Of a stretch of 64,000 nt of DNA, positions 10,511 through 20,249 are shown in pieces (the first letter of the stretch is position 1; each line of letters begins with the position of its first letter). The stretch spans positions 111,808 through 175,807 of the forward strand of contig NZ_LKDW01000004.1 in NCBI RefSeq assembly GCF_001401805.1. The letters run 5' to 3'. This DNA comes from Pseudoalteromonas sp. P1-25 (GTDB taxonomy: Bacteria; Pseudomonadota; Gammaproteobacteria; Enterobacterales; Alteromonadaceae). Below the pieces are notes generated by a model. The model was given only the letters and a program-made list of their open reading frames with translations. It was not told where the DNA came from and made no database searches. Position numbers and translations under genes: made by a program.

Positions 10511-12034
10511 ATGAAAGTATTCAATTTTAAATCACTGATGATAATAGGGTACTGCGCACTGTTTGCATCTACTGTATATGCCAATGACGCGGGGAAAGAA
10601 CATACGCAAAAGAAAAAGCCAAATGTACTTATTTTAATGTTTGATGATATGCGATTCGACACTTTCTCCTATAGAAATGGCCCCGTTTCGACGCCAAATA
10701 TTGATGCGTTAGCACATGAGGGTACGCGCTTTGATCAAGCTATGACATCTACGGGGTTATGCTCGCCTTCTCGCGCGGCTATGTTTACTGGGCGTTGGGG
10801 GCATAAAACGGGGCTTGACGATAACGTAGGGCTTTATCATTCAAGACTCTCTGAACTATCACTAAGTGAGGGAAGCGTTATTAAACGTGCAACTAGCGTA
10901 GGTTACGATGTTAGTTATGTGGGTAAATGGCACTTAGGCGCTCAAGGTCCCACCCTTCGAGGTGCTAACTTTATGTGGGGTCACGATAAAGATGAAGAGC
11001 GTAATGGCCGGCCCTTTACACCTTATGGTACTAAAAAAAATGTAGAGCGAATGAACGCTGGGGAGCGAGATGAAAACGGTGAAAAACACGACTACTATAA
11101 AACTTTGCCTGGCACTTATGCTGATACGGTAACGGCTAAAGAAGTAAACGAAGGCAAACTAATGCTGAGAAACGCAGCTAAATCAAACAAACCATTTTTT
11201 GGGATTGTTAGTTTTGAGCAACCTCATCCGCCGTACCGCGTACCAGAGCCTTACGCCAGCATGTACGACTACAAAGATATAAAACTTCCTCCCAATTTTG
11301 GTATTGAACGTAAAAACAAACCAATGGCACAAGACGATATTTGGTGGCCTTGGCATGATGTAAGCCATATGACTGAAACTGATTGGCGCAAAGCACACAG
11401 TTTTTACTATGGGGCTATCGCCATGATAGATCATGCTGTTGGCGAGCTCATTAATACCGCCAAAGAAGAAGGTTTATACGACGACCTGCACATTATTTTA
11501 GTCGGCGATCAGGGCAGCATGCTAGGCGAGCATAACCTGTACGACAAAGGCCCCTACGCGTATGACGAATTAATGCGTATGCCGCTTATTATTCGTGCGC
11601 CAAATATTGAGCCTAAAATAATTAATCGTCAGGTATCTATGCTTGATATTGCACCTACACTTCGTCAATGGATGTCATTACCCCTTGATGGTGACGAGGA
11701 TGGACGTTCACTCGTGCCGTTAATGGAGCAGGGTGATAGCGCGGATTCTGGCAAAGATGATGTAGCACTTTATGCATACGAGTGGTACAACGGCGGCTGG
11801 TTTGGTATTAGAGCGATACGTACTCCTGAAATGAAGTTTGTATGGAATCCCGGCGACAGCCGCGATGAATTATACGATTTAAAAAATGATCCTTACGAAA
11901 TCACAAACCAAATAGATAATCCTAAATACAAAAAACAGCTTACTGATTTAGTTAATAAAATGGCTGGGGAGCTGAAGCGTATTGAGGACCCATCATTAAC
12001 TAAATTTAATCATCATATGAAAGCTTTTTTATAG
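10511..12034 (+). CDS. Secreted type I formylglycine sulfatase (carrageenan)
   Basis: A 507-aa arylsulfatase-family protein with a Sec signal peptide (to about residue 25, TVYA). Metal-binding Asp45-Asp46 (MFDDM), the maturation signature CSPSR with Cys84 to be oxidised to formylglycine, GKWHLG, and a metal site GDQGSMLGEH are all seen. The last motif differs from the DNG form of the two other sulfatases here, so this one probably belongs to a different S1 subfamily and removes a different sulfate. Pseudoalteromonas carrageenan loci are known to carry one such unusual S1 sulfatase; I cannot assign the position it attacks. It is first in a unit with the genes at 12104 and 13572. Confidence 0.88.
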   Translation: MKVFNFKSLMIIGYCALFASTVYANDAGKEHTQKKKPNVLILMFDDMRFDTFSYRNGPVSTPNIDALAHEGTRFDQAMTSTGLCSPSRAAMFTGRWGHKTGLDDNVGLYHSRLSELSLSEGSVIKRATSVGYDVSYVGKWHLGAQGPTLRGANFMWGHDKDEERNGRPFTPYGTKKNVERMNAGERDENGEKHDYYKTLPGTYADTVTAKEVNEGKLMLRNAAKSNKPFFGIVSFEQPHPPYRVPEPYASMYDYKDIKLPPNFGIERKNKPMAQDDIWWPWHDVSHMTETDWRKAHSFYYGAIAMIDHAVGELINTAKEEGLYDDLHIILVGDQGSMLGEHNLYDKGPYAYDELMRMPLIIRAPNIEPKIINRQVSMLDIAPTLRQWMSLPLDGDEDGRSLVPLMEQGDSADSGKDDVALYAYEWYNGGWFGIRAIRTPEMKFVWNPGDSRDELYDLKNDPYEITNQIDNPKYKKQLTDLVNKMAGELKRIEDPSLTKFNHHMKAFL

Positions 12035-12103
12035 CCGAGAAATGCCCTTTGGTGGGCCTTAATTGGCCTACTATTTTTTATTATCAAAATTGAGACTGGC
12101 ACT

Positions 12104-13546
12104 ATGAAAATACACACAAAATTATTGAGCGCTTTATCATCGCTTGCGCTATTAGTTGGCTCTGCGGGTATACATGCAAGTGAACAAAAACCCAATATTA
12201 TTCTTATTGTTGCAGATGACCTAGGTTATGCAGATGTAGGTTTTAATGGCTCTAAAGATATTATTACCCCAAATATTGATGATCTTGCTAAATCAGGAAC
12301 TTCCTTTTCAGACGCTTACGTAGCGCACCCGTTCTGCGGCCCAAGCAGAGCTGCGTTAATGACAGGTCGTTATCCACATAAAATTGGCTCACAATTTAAT
12401 TTACCGACACGCGGCTCAAACGTAGGCGTGCCTACTGATGCTAAGTTTATTAGTAAATTACTAAATGAAAATAACTACTTCACTGGTGCTCTTGGTAAAT
12501 GGCACTTAGGTGATGCGCCGAAATATCATCCTAATCAACGCGGTTTCGATGAATACTATGGGTTTTTAGGGGGCGGGCATAATTATTTTCCAAGTCAATA
12601 CCAGCCAATTTATGAAAAGCAAAAAGCACAAGGTTTAAAAAATATTTTTGAATACTTAACACCGCTTGAACATAACGGTAAAAAAGTTAGAGAAACAGAA
12701 TATATTACCGATGCACTATCACGCGAAGCCGTAAATTTTGTAGATAAAGCAGCGGAAAAAACTAACCCGTTCTTTTTATATTTAGCGTACAACGCCCCGC
12801 ATGTACCACTACAAGCTAAAGATGAAGATATGGCAATGTTCCCTAATATAAAAAATAAAGATCGTAAAACATACGCGGGTATGGTTTTCGCCCTCGACCG
12901 TGGTATTGGTAAATTAGTTAGCGCTCTTAAAAAAAATAATCAGTTAGATAACACGCTTATCGTATTTATGAGCGATAACGGTGGAAAATTAAGCAAAGGC
13001 GCTAATAACTTCCCACTCACAGCCGGTAAGGGAAGTACACAAGAAGGCGGCTTTAGAGTACCTATGTTGTTTCATTGGCCTAAACATGTACCTGCGGGCA
13101 AGCGTTTTTCGCACCCTGTATCGGCACTTGATTTATACCCAACATTTGCAGCTTTAGCGGGCGCTAAAATTGAAGAAAGCCAACAATTAGATGGCACTAA
13201 TATGTGGCCTGCATTTATTAAAAATGAAAACCCACATAAAGATGAGCCAATTTATGCTCTTCGTCATCGTAAAGGTTACAGTGATGCAGCGATACGCTTA
13301 AATCAATGGAAAGCTTTGAAAGTTAACCAGCAACCGTGGCAGTTATTTAATATCGAAAACGATATTTCTGAAAAAAACGATGTAAGTAAATCTAATAAAG
13401 CACTGTTAACCGACATGGTCCGCGAAATGGAAAAATGGAGCTGGGATAACCAGCAGCCTAGCTGGTTCCATGAAACTACAGAGGGTGTGAACTGGCGGCT
13501 AGATGCTATGCCACGATTTGATAAAACGTTTAAAACAACTAAGTAA
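12104..13546 (+). CDS. Secreted S1_19-like sulfatase (carrageenan)
   Basis: A 480-aa sulfatase with a signal peptide (to about residue 25). It shows metal-binding VADDLGYAD, the formylglycine signature CGPSRAALMTGR (Cys78), GKWHLGD and the C-terminal metal motif SDNGG. It resembles the sulfatase at 36931 more than its neighbour at 10511. S1_19 enzymes in Pseudoalteromonas carrageenan loci remove the galactose 4-sulfate; that specificity is inferred from context, not from the residues. It needs a formylglycine-generating enzyme encoded outside this window. It is 69 bp after the first sulfatase and just ahead of the FG-GAP lipoprotein, so probably in one operon. Confidence 0.9.
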   Translation: MKIHTKLLSALSSLALLVGSAGIHASEQKPNIILIVADDLGYADVGFNGSKDIITPNIDDLAKSGTSFSDAYVAHPFCGPSRAALMTGRYPHKIGSQFNLPTRGSNVGVPTDAKFISKLLNENNYFTGALGKWHLGDAPKYHPNQRGFDEYYGFLGGGHNYFPSQYQPIYEKQKAQGLKNIFEYLTPLEHNGKKVRETEYITDALSREAVNFVDKAAEKTNPFFLYLAYNAPHVPLQAKDEDMAMFPNIKNKDRKTYAGMVFALDRGIGKLVSALKKNNQLDNTLIVFMSDNGGKLSKGANNFPLTAGKGSTQEGGFRVPMLFHWPKHVPAGKRFSHPVSALDLYPTFAALAGAKIEESQQLDGTNMWPAFIKNENPHKDEPIYALRHRKGYSDAAIRLNQWKALKVNQQPWQLFNIENDISEKNDVSKSNKALLTDMVREMEKWSWDNQQPSWFHETTEGVNWRLDAMPRFDKTFKTTK

Positions 13547-13571
13547 GTTTTATCAAATTCACGGAGGTTTT

Positions 13572-15443
13572 ATGAAAGTAAAAGCAGTTGTATGGCATGT
13601 GTCTTTGTTATGCATGGGTGCAAGCTTACTAGGTTGTCAGCAAGCGAGTGCCCTAACGGGCGCTCAGATAATACCTGGCAGTACATTATTTACTGAGCAG
13701 CACCAAGCAATTAAATTAGAAAACAAAAACCGGCGTAAATGGGATAACGCATTAATAAGCGATTTAGACCAAGACGGTTACCCAGATTTATTACTTACTG
13801 ATCATGGTTATACCATCCGTTTGTATTGGAACAATAAAGGCGTTTACGATAAAGGCCGCGACCTAATTGTGGGTGATATGCACGGTATTGGCGTAGGCGA
13901 TTACGATAAAGATGGCAAAATGGACATTTTGCTTTCGCGTGGTGGTGGCTCGGGTAGTAACGCACGCAATGCTAAATTGTTTCATTTTAACAAAAGAGAA
14001 ATTATTGAAGGCGGCGAGTTTTCACCCAAACTGCCAACGTTACGTGGGCGTACTAGTAAGTTTTTTGATGCCAATAACAACGGTCATTTAGATTTATTAC
14101 TAATGGGATTCCCGCAGGCGAATAGTGGTAAACAAACCAGTAATTTTATTTATAAAAACGATGGCACTGGCAATATAACCCACGCAACTGATTTACCAAA
14201 AACTAATCGAGATGGTCAAAAAGTTCTTATTACAGATTTTAATAACGATAAAATTGACGATTTAGTGATATATGGCGACGGCGCTTTACGTGTTTTAAAA
14301 GGCAATGGCGACTTTACCTTTAGTGACGTAACCGCCAACGTTTTACGTGATAAAATAATGAATGCGACGGGTGTAAGCGAAGTCGATTTTGATAACGATG
14401 GTGACTTTGATTTATATATAAGTCGAGCTAATCCATTACAAGCAGGCGATACGTTTTTTGATGCTAAAAGCCACACATTTGGTTTTTATACTAAACGTGG
14501 TCCATTTAAGTTCGACGACTTACTTATTGGCGATACGCTTAATTTAGTTAATTACCAATCACCTTATCCAAACCAAGATGTTTTTGTTGGAGAGGGGGCT
14601 TATAAATACAAGTTTGAAGGTGAAAGACATAGTGGTAAAAATATCAATATTGTAAGTAGTAACGGCTTAGGCTGGCCGGATACTCAACCTAATAAAGGAC
14701 TATATGTTGGTTATATAGGTAATAATAAATGGCGTATGGCGGGTAATACCTTTTCACCAACAACGGGTGTAGTAACCGATGTTAAACATTATACCGTAAA
14801 TAAAAAGCCTATAGCACCATCGGATTTGCTGCTTAAAAATAACGATGGAAAATTTGTGGATGTGAGCGCAAAAGCCGGCATTAAAACAAATTTAAATACG
14901 ACCGGCGTAAGCGTGGGAGATTTTGATAACAACGGCTACCAAGATTTGTTTGTTGTTAAACAAGGCAACTTGGTAACGCCTACATCGCAAATACTGTATT
15001 TTAATAATGGCGATAACACATTTAGCCAAGCTACTCATTCGGGTTTAATAACAAATACCTTAGGCACCATAGGCTCAGGCGCAAATGTACTTGATTATAA
15101 TTTAGACGGTCAGGTCGATATTATTATGAATAACGACAGAGGTCAGTGGCACTTATTTAGTAACCAAGCAAATAACAGTAATCACTATGCATTACTGCGT
15201 ATAAGTAATTCACTCAAGCATAATGCCAGCGCAATTAGAGCTATAGCCACACTTAAAGCCTGTGGTAAAACCCTAACAAGACGGGTATCACCTGATGCAG
15301 CACCCTATACACAATCATTTAATAACGTCGTTCATTTTGGTTTAGGCCAGTGTAACGAAATCGATAGTGTGAGTTTGCGTTACAGCAATGGCGAAGTGAT
15401 AAGTACAACTAAGGTTAGGGTAGATAGCGTAATTAATCTTTAA
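13572..15443 (+). CDS. FG-GAP/VCBS repeat lipoprotein with ASPIC/UnbV domain (CRTAC1-like)
   Basis: The reading frame is open from 13503, inside the sulfatase gene, but the ATG at 13572 has a strong GGAGG and begins a lipoprotein signal (LLGCQQ, Cys22), giving 623 aa. The body is a seven-bladed-type propeller of FG-GAP repeats with calcium-binding loops (DLDQDGYPD, DYDKDGKMD, DFDNDGDFD, DFDNNGYQD). It ends with an ASPIC/UnbV-like module (SLRYSNGEV). Its function is unknown; the loops suggest calcium-dependent binding of a partner or glycan on the cell surface. A paralogue lies at 29193-31112. It is the third gene of the sulfatase unit. Confidence 0.85.
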   Translation: MKVKAVVWHVSLLCMGASLLGCQQASALTGAQIIPGSTLFTEQHQAIKLENKNRRKWDNALISDLDQDGYPDLLLTDHGYTIRLYWNNKGVYDKGRDLIVGDMHGIGVGDYDKDGKMDILLSRGGGSGSNARNAKLFHFNKREIIEGGEFSPKLPTLRGRTSKFFDANNNGHLDLLLMGFPQANSGKQTSNFIYKNDGTGNITHATDLPKTNRDGQKVLITDFNNDKIDDLVIYGDGALRVLKGNGDFTFSDVTANVLRDKIMNATGVSEVDFDNDGDFDLYISRANPLQAGDTFFDAKSHTFGFYTKRGPFKFDDLLIGDTLNLVNYQSPYPNQDVFVGEGAYKYKFEGERHSGKNINIVSSNGLGWPDTQPNKGLYVGYIGNNKWRMAGNTFSPTTGVVTDVKHYTVNKKPIAPSDLLLKNNDGKFVDVSAKAGIKTNLNTTGVSVGDFDNNGYQDLFVVKQGNLVTPTSQILYFNNGDNTFSQATHSGLITNTLGTIGSGANVLDYNLDGQVDIIMNNDRGQWHLFSNQANNSNHYALLRISNSLKHNASAIRAIATLKACGKTLTRRVSPDAAPYTQSFNNVVHFGLGQCNEIDSVSLRYSNGEVISTTKVRVDSVINL

Positions 15444-15468
15444 GGTAACAGAGTTAACTATGAGAGGT

Positions 15469-15505
15469 AAAAAGCAAGGTTTGGTAACAGGCCTTGCTTT
15501 TTTTT
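15469..15505. terminator. Bidirectional terminator between convergent genes
   Basis: AAAAAGCAAGG (15469-15479) pairs with CCTTGC (15492-15497), followed by eight T. The reverse strand ends in a T run too, so it can serve both the FG-GAP gene and the reverse-strand flavoprotein operon. Confidence 0.8.
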
Positions 15506-15574
15506 CTAAAAAAATTAATAACCTATAAGAGTGATAATCTAATCAATACATTCAACGTTACCTATCTAGCTAGG

Positions 15575-17269
15575 TTAAAACGTAAAGCTCTCGGTAAAAA
15601 TTTGTTCTACAGGCACACCAATATCGACTAAATGCTCTGTCATATCTCTCATAAACTGTGCAGGTCCACATATATAAGCATGTTGATATGCAGCATTAGC
15701 CACTAAACCAGCTAAAGACTCTTTTGTTAGTCGCCCATCACGATGACTAATAAGCGTAGTGTAGTTAAAGTGAGGGTATTCCATTGAGCGACGCAGCAAT
15801 TCAGATTGCGCAATTAAGTTTTGTTCGCTCCTATCGATATGGATCATTGTAATCTTCGTTTTATGCTGCAATGAAAAGGCGCCAATGCCTCGTACCATCG
15901 CTAAATTTGGCGTAATACCAATCCCTGCACTCAATAATAATAGATGTTCAGGCACCGTAGGTATCTGCGTATTTTCATCTACTGTAAGAGCAGTCATCTC
16001 ACCTTGAATACCCACTAACTTCACTTCCATGCCTATCTTTGCATGGTCATGAAGCCAATTTGTTACTAATCCATTTGGGATACGTTTTACAGTGATATCT
16101 AATGTGTTATCACCATTAATACTATTGGGTGTTTCCGATAGCGTCCAAGTACGAACTTCGATAGGCTCACCGCCGCGAAGATTGGCAAACTCAAAGGTAG
16201 CATATTGCCCAGGTAAAAAAGTAATGCGCCGAGGAACAACAAAGCGAAAAGTCTTTACACTGGCGTTTTCGTCTACAATTTTGGCAAGTGTTGCAACTTG
16301 AGGAAAGTCACTTTCACTCTTTGTGATATCTACCCCCGACACCGCAGGGTTATAAGGTGAGTAATCTAACCGTTGCCAACGATGATTAGTCACCTCATTC
16401 GTTCGAACAAGGCTGGTAATGTGAAAAACTATTTTTCTTGAGGCTCCCTCATAGCGACCATCGTGCTCCCAATCAACCGTTGCTCTGCCAGTCATTTGAA
16501 TCATGCTGCCAGTGTCAAAGTCAACAAGTGTTACCCCAGCTCTATCATAAGATTCCAAATTGCCCGAGGTAAAGAACATGCCATTACCTCTGTACTCTGG
16601 CCACTCAATTGATGAAGGTGACACGACTCGGATAAAGCCAGGTTTGCCTCCTCGGTGATTGCAGTCAGCACCTATGCCTGGTGCGTAGCTACCTATCCAT
16701 AAGGTATCCATATTTCGGACAAATTTTTGATCATCCTCACTAAGCTTAGTACGAGTCTCAGCTCTAGCATTTTTGTTTAACGCAGGCATGCCGCCAGAAG
16801 CTGGAATTATATTTCGACGATTAATGTATTTAGGGCAATTAGGTGTATATTCATCAACTTGCAAAGCAAGACTATGCTTAGCATTGTTCTGTGCCGTGGC
16901 AGCATACCCGTTAATTCGGTGCCTCATTCTTCGATTTAGATCTATACCTAGCAGTGACAATGGTATACCAGCCTCTATGAAATTAAGGATGTCTAAATTT
17001 GGAATGCAATCGCGAGAGATAGCGATTTGCTTTTGTGAGATAGCGGCTAAATCGCCAGGCTTGCCAAATAGCGGGGTCACCCATACAGACTCACTTTTCA
17101 CATCAACACTGGTTAGCACTGCGAATGACTGAGCAGCTAAGAATACGTCATGGCCAGAAGCAAAACTGAGAGCACTACGCTTACCCGCCGCAAGTTCAGC
17201 AGCCACGCCTTTAGTTCCTGCCTTGTTTTGTGCGGTTAGTTCCCCTGAATGATAAGTTGAAACCGGCAT
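15575..17269 (-). CDS. PNPOx-like domain fused to ferredoxin-NADP reductase domain
   Basis: A 564-aa cytoplasmic two-domain protein. Residues ~1-290 resemble the pyridoxamine-phosphate-oxidase-like flavin-binding split barrel (GKPGDLA, WIGSYAPG, TGRATVDWE). Residues ~325-564 are an FAD/NAD reductase module (GQYATFEF, RTWTLSETP, LLLSAGIGITPNL, YICGPAQFM). The chain stops at FTESFTF without the [2Fe-2S] ferredoxin domain often attached to such modules, so electrons may pass to the N-terminal flavin. It is last in a four-gene reverse operon with GST, an NAD(P)-binding protein and a DsbA-like protein. The set suggests reduction or detoxification of small electrophiles, not sugar metabolism. The substrate is unknown. 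Confidence 0.8.
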   Translation of the reverse strand: MPVSTYHSGELTAQNKAGTKGVAAELAAGKRSALSFASGHDVFLAAQSFAVLTSVDVKSESVWVTPLFGKPGDLAAISQKQIAISRDCIPNLDILNFIEAGIPLSLLGIDLNRRMRHRINGYAATAQNNAKHSLALQVDEYTPNCPKYINRRNIIPASGGMPALNKNARAETRTKLSEDDQKFVRNMDTLWIGSYAPGIGADCNHRGGKPGFIRVVSPSSIEWPEYRGNGMFFTSGNLESYDRAGVTLVDFDTGSMIQMTGRATVDWEHDGRYEGASRKIVFHITSLVRTNEVTNHRWQRLDYSPYNPAVSGVDITKSESDFPQVATLAKIVDENASVKTFRFVVPRRITFLPGQYATFEFANLRGGEPIEVRTWTLSETPNSINGDNTLDITVKRIPNGLVTNWLHDHAKIGMEVKLVGIQGEMTALTVDENTQIPTVPEHLLLLSAGIGITPNLAMVRGIGAFSLQHKTKITMIHIDRSEQNLIAQSELLRRSMEYPHFNYTTLISHRDGRLTKESLAGLVANAAYQHAYICGPAQFMRDMTEHLVDIGVPVEQIFTESFTF

Positions 17270-17295
17270 AGTACTCTCCTCATTTTCACTATTGT

Positions 17296-17901
17296 TTAAT
17301 TGGCGTGCATCATTGCTTTGAAGCCATCAATAGCCTCTACAGCGCGAAGCCATTTTTGAATTGAAGGATACGCATCAAGGCTAAAGTTCCCTTCATTTAC
17401 TCGCGCGATATAACTGTAACAAGCAATATCAGCAATGGTCGCATGCTCACCTACTAGCCAGTTGTTGCTAGATAAGTGGGGCTCAAACAAATCATTAAAT
17501 AACTTTTCGGTTTTTTCTCTTGCTGCAGCCTCGTCGGCTGGCATACCGAACAATTGAATTGCCCGTAAGACAAATGGCCCATTCATTATTTCGTGCACAG
17601 CAACAGACAGCCATTGTTGAATTTGTGCTTGGACCAATGCCTCTTGTGGATACCAGCTATTGGATGTATCAAACGTTCGTGCAAGATAAATAAGAATTGC
17701 TGTTGAATCGCGCAGCGTTACATCGTCATGCGTAAATGTGGGAACCTGACCTAAAGGGTTTTTCGCTAAGTACTCTGGGGCCTTATGCTCACCTTTGGAA
17801 AGATCAACAACCTTGTCTGAATACTCCACCCCCAGAATATTTAAAAAGTTAGCAACGCGATGGCTGTTACCTGAAATAGGGTGACCGTATAGTGTAATCA
17901 T
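17296..17901 (-). CDS. Glutathione S-transferase
   Basis: A 201-aa protein with the two-domain GST layout: thioredoxin-like N-terminus (ITLYGHPISGNSHRV, with the PISGNS region where the catalytic Ser/Cys normally lies; NPLGQVPTF; DSTAILIYL) and an all-helical C-terminus (VGEHATIADIACYSYI). It is expected to conjugate glutathione to electrophiles or act as a peroxidase in the cytoplasm. It lies 26 bp from the flavoprotein gene and 21 bp from the NAD(P)-binding gene in the same direction, so it is co-transcribed. The substrate cannot be predicted. Confidence 0.92.
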   Translation of the reverse strand: MITLYGHPISGNSHRVANFLNILGVEYSDKVVDLSKGEHKAPEYLAKNPLGQVPTFTHDDVTLRDSTAILIYLARTFDTSNSWYPQEALVQAQIQQWLSVAVHEIMNGPFVLRAIQLFGMPADEAAAREKTEKLFNDLFEPHLSSNNWLVGEHATIADIACYSYIARVNEGNFSLDAYPSIQKWLRAVEAIDGFKAMMHAN

Positions 17902-17922
17902 TGGTATTACTCCTCAGTTTAT

Positions 17923-18552
17923 TTAGTATGCAACATTAAAAATTGTTCTAAAGTGCGCTGGGTTTTCTATTTCATCTAACATTGCGATAGCAAAATCTTC
18001 TGCGCTGATATTGCTTTTGCCGCCTTGAGGGTTAGTTAGCATGGTTCTTCCTGCAATGCGAAAGGTGCCTGTTCTTTCACCTGGTGCTATCATTCCACCG
18101 GGTGCTAATACAGTAAAATCAATGTCTGCAAGGGTCATCAGAGCAAAACTTTTGCGCATCCCGGTAGCCTCCGGCAAAATGCTTTCTGGTGTTAATTCCA
18201 GCGCACTTTGTCCATTTGGCATTTGTAATGAACTACCGCCTCCAACAGTCAGCAAGCGTTTGTTAGACTTCTGCTGAATTGCGATAAGTGCTTGCGTGAA
18301 GGCTTCGGCTTCAGCTACACCATCATCGGTATTGCGTGGACTTAGTGCTGAGACAATAACATCGGCTTGCGCTGCATGTTCGGATATACACTCAACATCG
18401 TAAACATCGCCTTTTACCACGTTTACATTTGCAAGAGCGGGTACATTTTCAATATTACGGCTTAGCGCTGTAATCGTATGTCCTCGTTCTACCGCTTCGT
18501 TCAAAATTCGGCTACCTATCATGCCAGTTGCACCAATTAAAAGAATGTTCAT
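17923..18552 (-). CDS. NAD(P)-binding Rossmann protein, NmrA/YwnB-like
   Basis: A 209-aa atypical short-chain dehydrogenase-like protein. The dinucleotide motif GATGMIGSRI is at residues 7-16, followed by SRNIENVPAL and NVVKGDVYD, which match the NAD(H)-binding/epimerase-like family (COG2910 type). The classical YxxxK catalytic pair is not evident, so it may be a redox sensor or quinone-type reductase rather than a dehydrogenase. It is the second gene of the reverse operon that begins at 19226. The enzyme reaction is unknown. Confidence 0.85.
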   Translation of the reverse strand: MNILLIGATGMIGSRILNEAVERGHTITALSRNIENVPALANVNVVKGDVYDVECISEHAAQADVIVSALSPRNTDDGVAEAEAFTQALIAIQQKSNKRLLTVGGGSSLQMPNGQSALELTPESILPEATGMRKSFALMTLADIDFTVLAPGGMIAPGERTGTFRIAGRTMLTNPQGGKSNISAEDFAIAMLDEIENPAHFRTIFNVAY

Positions 18553-18587
18553 ATATAACTCCTAGTTAATAAAATCTATAAATACCT

Positions 18588-19226
18588 TTAAGCACTTGTT
18601 TCTAAGAGGCTTAAAATTAGTTCTGGTCTACCATAAAATGCGCTGTGATCTACCTGCTCAATCTTTTTATCTTTAACTTGCAGTATCGTTGGTACGCCAG
18701 CAGAACCAACAAGACGCATTAGCTCGACAGCGCGCTGAGAAATGCTCTGCGCTTTTTTAGTATTTGAAGGGTGGTCAAGCTGTACAGCTTGGTCGTAATC
18801 AACACCTTCATCAACAAGCGCATTGGTCACTGCTTGCTTATCTTGTGCGGACGTCCCTGCGACAAAACGCAATTTTTCTAACCTACGACGAAGAGAAAAT
18901 TCTTTTTCTGCACCTTGATCATGCACAAGCGCAGCGGCGAGTGCTGAATAGCTGGAGTCTAAAACTTCGACTTTCGATCTAATAACATTACGCGTATAAA
19001 TTTCGCTGAATTGTTGCCCGGTGAGCTGTGCGATACGCGCGTCCATGTCAACGATATAATCGCCTTTCCCATCTCGCATTCTCGGCGCATTTGCTCCTTG
19101 AAAAAGATGACGATGTAACACTTCTACATTTGCACCGCTTTCTAACAAAGCATCAAAAATTGGGGCAGCGCCGTAACACCATCCACAATAGGTGTCGTAG
19201 ATGATGATGAATTTGTTTTTGCTCAT
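18588..19226 (-). CDS. DsbA-family (FrnE-like) thioredoxin-fold protein
   Basis: A 212-aa protein with the CxxC active site CGWC at residues 13-16 (YDTYCGWCYG), an all-helical insert, and the cis-Pro loop SAGVPTI. There is no signal peptide, so unlike periplasmic DsbA it should act in the cytoplasm, as DsbA-like FrnE/2-hydroxychromene-isomerase relatives do. It is first in the four-gene reverse operon and divergent from the LysR regulator gene at 19335, which is the usual arrangement for a LysR-controlled redox or xenobiotic operon. Confidence 0.88.
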   Translation of the reverse strand: MSKNKFIIIYDTYCGWCYGAAPIFDALLESGANVEVLHRHLFQGANAPRMRDGKGDYIVDMDARIAQLTGQQFSEIYTRNVIRSKVEVLDSSYSALAAALVHDQGAEKEFSLRRRLEKLRFVAGTSAQDKQAVTNALVDEGVDYDQAVQLDHPSNTKKAQSISQRAVELMRLVGSAGVPTILQVKDKKIEQVDHSAFYGRPELILSLLETSA

Positions 19227-19334
19227 ATCGCATCTCTGTATAAAATCGCTCTGGTTGATGTAAAAAACTATACGCTTACGAGACTGTTTGTAATAGACTG
19301 ACTTTAAATAAACACTGTCAGCTTTTTACTTACA

Positions 19335-20249
19335 ATGAACAATCACCTTAAGTACAACCTAAATCGCGTGGCTTACTTTGTCGCAATAGTCGAAGAAAAA
19401 ACCATAACCGCAGCAGCTCAGCGTTTAGGGCTGAGCAAAGCCGTAGTAAGTAAACAATTACAGCTACTTGAGGAGGAGGTCGGCGTTAACCTTATTGTGC
19501 GCAATACGAGGCATATGCACACAACAAAAGCGGGGGAAGTATTTTATTTACAGAGTAGGGACGTACTAAATTATGCACAGCTTGCCTACGAAGGCTTAGC
19601 TCAGATAAGCCAAGAGCCTACAGGCACAATTCGCATAACCTCTCCTATTGATTTTGGCGTAGCTAAATTATCTGCCTTTGTTGCTAATTTTTGCCAAAAG
19701 TACCCAAAAATTCAGATTGAATTGAGCTTGAACGATGATATTGTCGACATAGTTAGTCAGGGCTTCGACCTATCTTTTCGAATTGGCTGGCTAAGTGATT
19801 CCTCTAACCGCGCAAGAAAACTAGGAACGTTTAAAGAAGTATTGGTGTGTGCTCCTAACAAAGCAAATGAATGGTATCCTGAGACCCCTAGCGACCTTAA
19901 GCAACTTCCCTTTGCTGCGTATTATGGTATTGATCACTCTGCTCGTGTATTTACGAAAAAAAATAAAACCAATAACCAAATACAAAGAACGGAAGTACAG
20001 CTTCATTCAAACCTGACATTTAACGTTACATCAGCGCTTCGACAGGCATTACTAGAAGGGCACCACTTTGGGATCATGCCAGACTTTGCTATACAGCAAG
20101 ATTTGGATAACGGGAGATTGATACAACTTTTACCAAGTTGGCAACTGCGTGAAGGAGGAATTTATATTGTGAGCCCGCCTAGTACATTAAGAAGCCAAGC
20201 AGTGAAACTATTTATAAGCGAATTAGAAAATAGGTTGATAGTTGACTAA
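19335..20249 (+). CDS. LysR-family transcriptional regulator
   Basis: A 304-aa regulator with an N-terminal winged helix-turn-helix (KTITAAAQRLGLSKAVVSKQL, about residues 20-40) and a LysR substrate-binding domain (GTIRITSPIDFGVAKL). It most resembles the CrgA/AaeR-type branch. It lies 108 bp from and divergent to the DsbA-like gene, so it most likely controls the 15.6-19.2 kb operon in response to a small molecule. The carrageenan operator is absent from this promoter region, which marks the cluster as a separate unit inside the locus. Confidence 0.92.
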   Translation: MNNHLKYNLNRVAYFVAIVEEKTITAAAQRLGLSKAVVSKQLQLLEEEVGVNLIVRNTRHMHTTKAGEVFYLQSRDVLNYAQLAYEGLAQISQEPTGTIRITSPIDFGVAKLSAFVANFCQKYPKIQIELSLNDDIVDIVSQGFDLSFRIGWLSDSSNRARKLGTFKEVLVCAPNKANEWYPETPSDLKQLPFAAYYGIDHSARVFTKKNKTNNQIQRTEVQLHSNLTFNVTSALRQALLEGHHFGIMPDFAIQQDLDNGRLIQLLPSWQLREGGIYIVSPPSTLRSQAVKLFISELENRLIVD

